NCBI GenBank assembly: GCA_028873155.1
Contig: JAGWML010000077.1
Location: forward strand, 1 to 11,877
DNA length: 11,877 nt
From: Acidobacteriota bacterium
GTDB lineage: Bacteria > Acidobacteriota > Terriglobia > Terriglobales > Acidobacteriaceae
Direction of reading: 5' to 3'
Of this stretch, positions 6,968-11,877 are shown in pieces (position 1 is the first letter of the stretch; the number at the start of each line of letters is the position of its first letter). The translations under genes and the position numbers were made by a program. The notes beneath the pieces are model-generated. The model did not search any database and was not told where the DNA came from. It saw only the letters and a program-made list of their open reading frames with translations.

Positions 6968-7507
6968 CTACACGAACATGTCCTTGTCTGCGGCGGCATG
7001 CGTGGGGCGAGGTTGAGCCGGCGCCGGACCCGAGCGAAATGCGCCAACGGCGGCTTTGGCAAAGGCAGCGATGGCCGAGATCTGGCGGATGGGAATGTTA
7101 ATCGTGTCGGTGATGACGGCGCTGGCTCGGTCCAGCACGTCAAGAATGCCGGTCATCATGGCATCCACCCGGCCGCTCTGTTTCTGCAACTGAGCGATGA
7201 AGTCGTTGGCGGTAATCTGCATTGCGGCAGTCTGTTCGCGGAGACGCGCGGAGATTTCCGCGACGTCTTTGGCGACAGATTCGATGCGCGGGCCCACATT
7301 GGTGAGCAGGCTCTGCGTGCTGGTCACGACTGGCAGGACGGAGCTCTTCAACTCGTCAATCTGCTGCTGGAGCATGCTCGTGGTCTTGCGCAGCGCGAGA
7401 AAGATGGCAAACAGCACCACAGCCTGCAGCAACACAGCAAGGCCGGTGATGGCGACAAAAACAAGCAACAATGTATCGTGGTCGATGCTCATCGCATGGG
7501 AGGCCAT
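6968..7507 (-). CDS. Small membrane-anchored DUF948-like protein
   Basis: A 179-residue protein with one N-terminal membrane helix at about residues 12-39 (TLLLVFVAITGLAVLLQAVV and on to FAIFLAL). A long predicted helical region follows (about 41-135), rich in polar and Ala/Leu residues and resembling DUF948 or chemotaxis-like coiled coils. The short C-terminal tail is Pro/Ala-rich. The function is not known; this architecture suggests an envelope protein. Two starts are possible: ATG at 7505-7507 or ATG at 7490-7492 (giving 174 residues beginning MSIDHD). Neither has a good ribosome-binding site. The first ATG is touched by an 11-bp inverted repeat, which makes the second attractive. It lies between the YtxH gene and the propeller gene. 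Confidence 0.75.
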   Translation of the reverse strand: MASHAMSIDHDTLLLVFVAITGLAVLLQAVVLFAIFLALRKTTSMLQQQIDELKSSVLPVVTSTQSLLTNVGPRIESVAKDVAEISARLREQTAAMQITANDFIAQLQKQSGRVDAMMTGILDVLDRASAVITDTINIPIRQISAIAAFAKAAVGAFRSGPAPAQPRPTHAAADKDMFV

Positions 7508-7546
7508 GCACGGAGCGGCCAGACCTTGCGGGCGGCGCTCCGTGCA
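7507..7546. repeat. Perfect 11-bp inverted repeat at the 5' end of the DUF948-like gene
   Basis: TGCACGGAGCG (7507-7517) and CGCTCCGTGCA (7536-7546) are perfect complements separated by 18 bases. In the minus-strand message the 3' arm ends on the A of the first ATG, so a hairpin would hide that start. No T-run follows on the minus strand; on the plus strand it is followed by CCTTTCTC. A translational control hairpin or a DNA operator are both possible. Confidence 0.65.
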
Positions 7547-7653
7547 CCTTTCTCAGAAGTCTTCAAAAACGTATCACAGGCCCTCGACTCTTTTCCCGAC
7601 TCATGCAATGTATTCGTGCCGGAGACCGGGCGAGGAGTTCAAGCGCCTTTGAG

Positions 7654-8046
7654 TTATTCCGGCGATGCGCCCGGCGTGCTGCTGCTGCGATAGGCTTCAC
7701 GCCCGGCGTCGACGGCAGCAGAGACCCGCGATGTCTGGTCATTGACGAGATTCCGGCCGCGCTCGACGAAATCCTCCCAGTGCGCGCGCCCGCGATCCAC
7801 AGCATCGCGGCCACGGTCCACGTAGTCGCCCATCTGTTCCCTGCCCTTATCGACCATCGTCGAGACCTGGTCCATGGCCTGCCGGGAACGATTCCGCAGA
7901 TACTCCGTTCCCTCGCGCGCGCCCTGAGCCAGCTCTTCTCTGGTTTCTCTGCCGCTTTTCGGGGCATAGAGAATGCCAACCAGCGCACCCACACCCAGCC
8001 CCGCAATGAACCACGCAAGTCCTTGAACCTTATTGTCTTCAGCCAT
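7654..8046 (-). CDS. YtxH-family membrane protein with amphipathic repeat tail
   Basis: A 130-residue protein. Residues 9-27 (GLAWFIAGLGVGALVGILY) form a membrane helix with small-residue packing, followed by APKSGRETREEL, the typical YtxH ending of the membrane segment. The rest is a highly charged helix with repeated V(D/E)xGR words at about residues 65, 76, 83, 94 and 112. YtxH proteins are linked to envelope or general stress; their exact role is unclear. I chose the ATG at 8044-8046 because AAGGAG lies 10 bases upstream; an ATG 21 bases further upstream has a poorer site. It lies between nusB and the DUF948-like gene. Confidence 0.85.
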   Translation of the reverse strand: MAEDNKVQGLAWFIAGLGVGALVGILYAPKSGRETREELAQGAREGTEYLRNRSRQAMDQVSTMVDKGREQMGDYVDRGRDAVDRGRAHWEDFVERGRNLVNDQTSRVSAAVDAGREAYRSSSTPGASPE

Positions 8047-8085
8047 GACGACGGTTCTCCTTTCCATGCTTCCCAGGAAAGCCTG

Positions 8086-8114
8086 AGCGTATCAAATTCT
8101 CCCCGGCGCCGCAA
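8086..8114 (-). promoter_or_regulatory. Weak promoter candidate upstream of the YtxH gene
   Basis: On the minus strand TTGCGG (8109-8114) and TACGCT (8086-8091) lie 17 bp apart, before the YtxH start. The match is modest. If real, it would allow the envelope genes to be expressed apart from ribH-nusB, from which they are separated by about 155 bp without a terminator. Confidence 0.25.
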
Positions 8115-8201
8115 ACTCCATGCACTGGGACAGCTCCCTGAGACTCCAGACTTCAACTGGCAGGTTAGACTGCGCTGGCCGGCATCGGAGAGCCAAAGGC
8201 A

Positions 8202-8636
8202 TCAGCGCGGCGGTTCCTGCTGCGATAACAGACTGTGGGCAATGGCATCCAGCATGCCATTGAGAAAATTGATGGACTCCGGCGCAGAGAAGCGGCGGCC
8301 AATCTCCAGCGCCTCGTTGATAATGATGGGAAAGGGCGTACCCTTGAAGCCCAGCATCTCGCCGATGGACATGCGCAACAGGTTGCGGTCCACTGCGGAC
8401 ATCCGTTCCAGCCGCCAATGGCGCGAGTTCGCAACGATGAGGTCGTCGATTCGGTCATGCTCTGCGATGGCAACCCGGAAGAGATCCTCCGCGAAGCCGC
8501 GCACCTCCGGTTCCACATCGCCGGCGGCCTTCCAGAAGGTGGTACGCACCTGATCAGGAGACTGCTTGCCGACATCTGCCTGAAAGAGCATCTGCATGGC
8601 GAGCTCGCGGGACTTGCGCCTTGTGCCTGCGGTCAA
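8202..8636 (-). CDS. nusB: Transcription antitermination factor NusB
   Basis: A 144-residue all-helical RNA-binding protein that pairs with NusE (ribosomal protein S10) on boxA RNA and supports rRNA transcription. Landmarks are RRKSRELAMQMLFQAD (6-21), the central NSRHWRLERMSAVDRNLLRMSIGEM region (70-94) and IIINEALEIGRRFSAPESINFLNGMLDAIA (104-133). Length is normal. The start is a TTG at 8634-8636 that overlaps the ribH stop as TTGA; an AAAGG lies 9 bases before it. Translation is probably coupled to ribH. The ribH-nusB order is widespread in bacteria. Confidence 0.95.
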   Translation of the reverse strand: MTAGTRRKSRELAMQMLFQADVGKQSPDQVRTTFWKAAGDVEPEVRGFAEDLFRVAIAEHDRIDDLIVANSRHWRLERMSAVDRNLLRMSIGEMLGFKGTPFPIIINEALEIGRRFSAPESINFLNGMLDAIAHSLLSQQEPPR

Positions 8637-9499
8637 GCGGAGCCGCCTTTCGCCAATTTGCGTTTGAGGCTCACCATCTCGATTGCAGCGAGTGCGGCCT
8701 CGAATCCCTTGTTGCCGGCCTTGATGCCGGCGCGGTTCAGCGCCTGCTCCAGCGTCTCACAGGTCAGCACGCCAAAGCTGTGCGGAATGCTGGTCTCTTG
8801 CTGCGACTGTCCGATGCCGCGCGCAACCTCGTTGTAGATGGCCTCGTAGTGAGCCGTTTCACCGCGCAACAGGCAGCCGAGTGTGATGATGGCATCCACC
8901 TTGCCGGCATTGGCAAGTGAGCGGGCAGCGTCGGGAACCTCCCAAGCGCCGGGCACGCGAACGATTTCGATGCTTTCGCGCCGTGCGCCGCTGCGCAGCA
9001 GCGCATCCAGCGCGCCTTCGAGCAGGCGATCGGTGATGACTGCGTTCCAGCGCGCAACCACGATGGCGAACTTCATTCCCTCGGCAGAGAGATCTCCCTC
9101 GATGGCAACCGGCTTCCCCTTCAGCGGGTCTGTCCACGCCCAGAAGGTAAACCGGTGACCGGGCTCCGGTTCCACCGTAAAGACGCGCGATTTCCAATGC
9201 GTGGCGATGATGTCCGACAGGGGAACGGAGACGCCGTCGCTATTCGCTTTGAGCCATGCAGAGGCAGCCTGATGCGCGGCGTCGAGCGAGGTGACCTCGA
9301 CAAGAACATCGGCTGTGGAAGGCATCTGGCCACGCACAAATTCAAGATTGCCGAGAGGAGCAAGGAAAGATGCGCCCTGGCTGGCGGGCTCATTCCAGCC
9401 CGCGCCCTGCGCAAAGCCCAGCGCAGAAAAGAAGCTGGCGAGGCGCGCATACGCTGCGTCACTCGCCGCCGGGCGAAGAAAAGAAATTCCCCTTATCAT
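8633..9499 (-). CDS. ribH: 6,7-dimethyl-8-ribityllumazine synthase with N-terminal VOC-like domain
   Basis: A 288-residue protein whose C-terminal part (about 132-288) is lumazine synthase. This enzyme joins 5-amino-6-ribitylaminouracil and 3,4-dihydroxy-2-butanone 4-phosphate, the penultimate step of riboflavin synthesis. Landmarks are EGDLSAEGMKFAIVVARWN (134-152), VPGAWEVP (182-189), the catalytic-loop GCLLRGETAHYEA with His217 (208-220), FGVLTCETLEQALNRAG (242-258) and GNKGFEAALAAIEM (262-275). The first 125 residues are extra to normal RibH (about 155 aa). They resemble a single VOC fold, with FFSALGF (23-29), GNLEFVRG (50-57) and PGHRFTFWAW (113-122), although the usual metal histidine at the first strand is not evident. 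No start codon lies near the domain boundary, so the fusion appears real. No good ribosome-binding site precedes the ATG at 9499. TAGAAT lies 6 bases upstream. Confidence 0.92.
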   Translation of the reverse strand: MIRGISFLRPAASDAAYARLASFFSALGFAQGAGWNEPASQGASFLAPLGNLEFVRGQMPSTADVLVEVTSLDAAHQAASAWLKANSDGVSVPLSDIIATHWKSRVFTVEPEPGHRFTFWAWTDPLKGKPVAIEGDLSAEGMKFAIVVARWNAVITDRLLEGALDALLRSGARRESIEIVRVPGAWEVPDAARSLANAGKVDAIITLGCLLRGETAHYEAIYNEVARGIGQSQQETSIPHSFGVLTCETLEQALNRAGIKAGNKGFEAALAAIEMVSLKRKLAKGGSA

Positions 9500-9505
9500 G
9501 CTCTG

Positions 9506-9511
9506 ATTCTA
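9506..9511 (-). promoter_or_regulatory. Possible -10 element (TAGAAT) directly before ribH
   Basis: TAGAAT on the minus strand ends 6 bases before the ribH ATG. That spacing would place the transcription start at or beside the start codon, giving a leaderless message. No clear -35 box is present and no Shine-Dalgarno sequence is seen. Confidence 0.3.
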
Positions 9512-9570
9512 TCGTGCTGCCCCGCAGCAGACTGAGACGCGGCGCGCGCAGCGACGAGAGATTCCGCGCG

Positions 9571-9600
9571 CAAAGAAAAAGGCCGGAGCAACTCCGGCCT
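9571..9600 (-). terminator. Intrinsic terminator of the large secreted-protein gene
   Basis: Read on the minus strand, AGGCCGGAG and CTCCGGCCT form a 9-bp GC-rich stem with a 3-base loop. It is followed by TTTTTCTTTG, a good rho-independent T-tract. It lies 29 bp after the stop of the upstream gene and isolates it from ribH. Confidence 0.92.
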
Positions 9601-9628
9601 CTCTTCTGTTGCGGATTTCCAATGCGTA

Positions 9629-11877
9629 TTACGTTGTGGAGCGTGGCTTGACGGCGATGGCCGTCGCAGGCACCGAGCCGGTGACGGGCGTTGTGAATGT
9701 GCAGCCCGGATCTGAACCCGGTGCGCAGGCAGGCAGATTCACGTTGATCTGCTGCGTATCCGTCAGCGTTGGGATGTCGATGTAGTGAATCAGATTGTCG
9801 CCTGCGGTCGAGACGAAGAAGAGCTTATCGTCGGGACTGAATGCGCCGGCAACGGGTCCGGTGATGGCCGTGCTTCCGGTGAGGTTGACGTAGTTGAGCG
9901 TTCCAGCCGAGCCGCCGGAGACGGGCTGATAGTAGGGAAGCTTGGCGCCTGTCGTCGTGCCGGTGTAGGTGACAAAGGCCAGATTGGATGCAGGCGATGC
10001 GACGACCTGGTCGACCGCCGTTGCGTTGACGGCCACCGGAACCTGATTGAGTGTATGCGTGAGCGTGAGCGCAGTCAGTGCGCCGGTCGTGCTGGGAGCC
10101 GGACACGCGCCGTAGGGGATGGTCACGCCGATGTCGGAGAGTTCGATGCCGCCGCCCGCAAGCCCTGCGCCGAGGATGTGCTGGCCGTCTGTGGTGGCCG
10201 CCAGCACGCTGGTGGCTGCATTCACGGAGTCGCCCTGCGGATAGAAGACCATGCTCGAATAGTTGCCGACAGTTCCCGTGGGGCACCAGGTATGCGCGAC
10301 GGTCGGGTTGCCGCTCAGATATGCGCCCACACCGGGGATGGCGAGAGCCAGATTTGCGGCTCCGCCCGAGGATGTCAAATTGTAGGTCGTCCAGCCGGTG
10401 TTGGCGTTGTAGACGTAGAGAGTGTTGGAGTGGCCAGCGCCAAGCGAGGCACTATCGGTCACGTAGAGCGTCTTGGAGTCAGGCGTCCATTGCGCCGCGT
10501 TACCCACGCCAGGAAAGGACGCGGTGATGGCTCCGCCCGGATTGTAGAGATAAAAGACCTGTCGAATCGGATCGTTGATGAGCACCGTCTGATTGTTCGG
10601 GGCGACCGCGAGGACGACACCGGGCACATTCAGATCCTGCTTGCTGAGCGCGTTGCTGATGGTGCTGAAGATCATCAACTCGCGGCTCGAACCGAAGTAG
10701 AGATTGGTGCCTGTCTGGTCCATCACCATGGAGTTGGGAACGTAAGGCAGACGCACGGTGGAGCCGACCGTCCCGCTGATCAGTTCGATTGGCACAAAGT
10801 ACTGCGAGGTTCCGGGCGCAGAAAACCAGACGTACGCGCTGGCGGTTCCGGGGACTGTAATGTCAACCGGATTGCTATTGATGGAAAGACCCGTACCCTG
10901 CTGGCCAAAGACGTTAATCGGCGCCGGGTTGCAACTTCCCGGCTGGCAGATGGCATAGACCGACGCCGCGCCCGGGAAGGCCGCCGTCACCGCGCCGCCA
11001 GAGCCCGCCGTGACGTTCAGTGGATTGGTGGACTGATAGTCGAGGGTCAGTCCGGTAATCGTGTTGCCGTTGGTGTCGGTCACCGTGGTGACAAGGTTCT
11101 GCTGTACACCCTGCGTCACGGTTGTGTTGGTTTTTCCATTGAGCGTAACGGCAATCGACCGGGGCGGGCAGGTAGAGAAATAACCGGCTGACGATCCGGA
11201 ACCGGCGATGGACGCCGTGATGACCGTGGTGCCCGGCAGCTCGGCGGTAATCTGGTTCGTCTCCTGGTTGATCTGCGCAACGGACGACGTACCCACCGTG
11301 TAGCTCATGGTGCCAATCGAGCTGGTGCATTCCGGCACCGAAGTGACGCCGGGAGGCAGGCCGCCGAGGCAGGAGAATTTGGTGACTGTCGACGGCGCGC
11401 AAAGCTCGTACTGCGTATTGTTGCCGCCGGCATAACATGCCTCCGCATCCAGTTGCGTCAGCACGCCCTGCGAGTAGCACTGGCCCTGCTGGGTGGCGCC
11501 TGGTAAGGCCAGAGTGATGGAACTGACTGGCGCGTGAACAAACACCTGAACGGGGTTGGAGACGAGGGACTTGGCCGATGCAGTAATAAATGCGGAAGAG
11601 TACGGCAGCCCGCCGGTATCTGGCACGGGGTTGGGGTTATTGCAGATCGTATAGTCCGCAATGCCGCCGCCGGAGTTGCGGTTCCACGTGCCGGCGCAGA
11701 GGTTGCCCGTAGGAGAGATATCGACGAGCTTGTTGTTCGTCGTTCCATAGACGTAGGAAGGCACGCTGGCAGCATCGCCTTTGCAGGTCTTCGCGGTCGG
11801 CGCGGAGATCTGGCGCGTCTGGCCGTACTGCATGGAGATGCCGGTGGTCCTTGGCTCCAGGTCGATGGAGTAGACAT
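9629..11877 (-). CDS. Large secreted Ig-like (BIG2) and beta-propeller protein, N-terminus beyond window
   Basis: The frame is open to the right edge; 748 residues and the stop codon are visible, and the start lies outside. An internal ATG at 11831-11833 is unlikely to be the start, because the upstream codons (VYSIDLEPRTTGIS) read as the same Ig-like protein. The first roughly 310 visible residues hold two or three bacterial Ig-like segments, for example SVAQINQETNQITAELPGTT and LDYQSTNPLNVTAGSGGAVT. The remainder is a YVTN/NHL-like propeller (MVMDQTGTNLYFGSSRELMI, QWTPDSKTLYVTDS, GAFSPDDKLFFVSTAGDNLI). About 15 cysteines are visible, suggesting disulfides in an exported protein. A surface adhesin or scaffold role is plausible, but the function is unknown. 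A strong terminator follows the gene. Confidence 0.85.
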   Translation of the reverse strand, partial: VYSIDLEPRTTGISMQYGQTRQISAPTAKTCKGDAASVPSYVYGTTNNKLVDISPTGNLCAGTWNRNSGGGIADYTICNNPNPVPDTGGLPYSSAFITASAKSLVSNPVQVFVHAPVSSITLALPGATQQGQCYSQGVLTQLDAEACYAGGNNTQYELCAPSTVTKFSCLGGLPPGVTSVPECTSSIGTMSYTVGTSSVAQINQETNQITAELPGTTVITASIAGSGSSAGYFSTCPPRSIAVTLNGKTNTTVTQGVQQNLVTTVTDTNGNTITGLTLDYQSTNPLNVTAGSGGAVTAAFPGAASVYAICQPGSCNPAPINVFGQQGTGLSINSNPVDITVPGTASAYVWFSAPGTSQYFVPIELISGTVGSTVRLPYVPNSMVMDQTGTNLYFGSSRELMIFSTISNALSKQDLNVPGVVLAVAPNNQTVLINDPIRQVFYLYNPGGAITASFPGVGNAAQWTPDSKTLYVTDSASLGAGHSNTLYVYNANTGWTTYNLTSSGGAANLALAIPGVGAYLSGNPTVAHTWCPTGTVGNYSSMVFYPQGDSVNAATSVLAATTDGQHILGAGLAGGGIELSDIGVTIPYGACPAPSTTGALTALTLTHTLNQVPVAVNATAVDQVVASPASNLAFVTYTGTTTGAKLPYYQPVSGGSAGTLNYVNLTGSTAITGPVAGAFSPDDKLFFVSTAGDNLIHYIDIPTLTDTQQINVNLPACAPGSDPGCTFTTPVTGSVPATAIAVKPRSTT

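Noticed and set aside
6943..7143. Longer start for the YVTN propeller protein
   Set aside because: It would put 67 low-complexity residues before the signal peptide and overlap the upstream gene. GGAGG marks the ATG at 6942.
9785..11191. 468-codon plus-strand frame inside the Ig-like/propeller gene
   Set aside because: Shadow frame rich in Arg, Gly and Asp; the minus frame shows Ig and propeller repeats and a matching terminator.

Overview
The window looks like a chromosomal segment of a GC-rich, free-living bacterium, most likely an acidobacterium of the Terriglobia/Acidobacteriaceae type. That assignment is an inference from gene content: a secreted GH51 arabinofuranosidase, a large secreted Ig-like/beta-propeller protein, a UpxY-type NusG paralogue, and small YtxH and DUF948-like envelope proteins downstream of nusB. 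No rRNA, tRNA, CRISPR array, transposase or phage gene was seen.

Layout. Positions 1-922 (minus strand) hold the start of a TetR-family regulator, cut by the window edge, and a UpxY/NusG-like antitermination factor upstream of it. A 373-bp intergenic region (923-1295) carries a candidate promoter and inverted repeats in the antiterminator leader. Positions 1296-5823 (plus strand) hold a cysteine desulfurase, the tRNA 2-thiouridylase mnmA, and a secreted GH51 alpha-L-arabinofuranosidase with its own promoter. A strong hairpin at 5842-5872 separates these from a minus-strand block. Read in the direction of transcription (right to left), that block is: a long secreted Ig-like/propeller protein (its N-terminus beyond the right edge, with a textbook terminator at 9571-9600), then ribH, nusB, a YtxH protein, a DUF948-like membrane protein, and a secreted YVTN beta-propeller.

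How the genes fit together. The cysteine desulfurase probably supplies sulfur to MnmA for 2-thiouridine at the wobble position of tRNA. ribH and nusB overlap at a TTGA junction, so their translation is probably coupled; this riboflavin/antitermination pairing is common in bacteria. The most unusual gene is ribH itself. It encodes a normal lumazine synthase domain preceded in the same frame by about 125 residues that resemble a VOC (glyoxalase/bleomycin-resistance) domain.

Other points worth a second look are two genes that may be leaderless (mnmA and ribH), a perfect 11-bp inverted repeat touching the start codon of the DUF948-like gene, a structured leader before the UpxY gene, a palindrome upstream of mnmA, and an 11/7-residue periodicity in the YtxH protein. 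I did not find convincing evidence of a complete undescribed multi-gene system. The VOC-RibH fusion is the best candidate for new biology.
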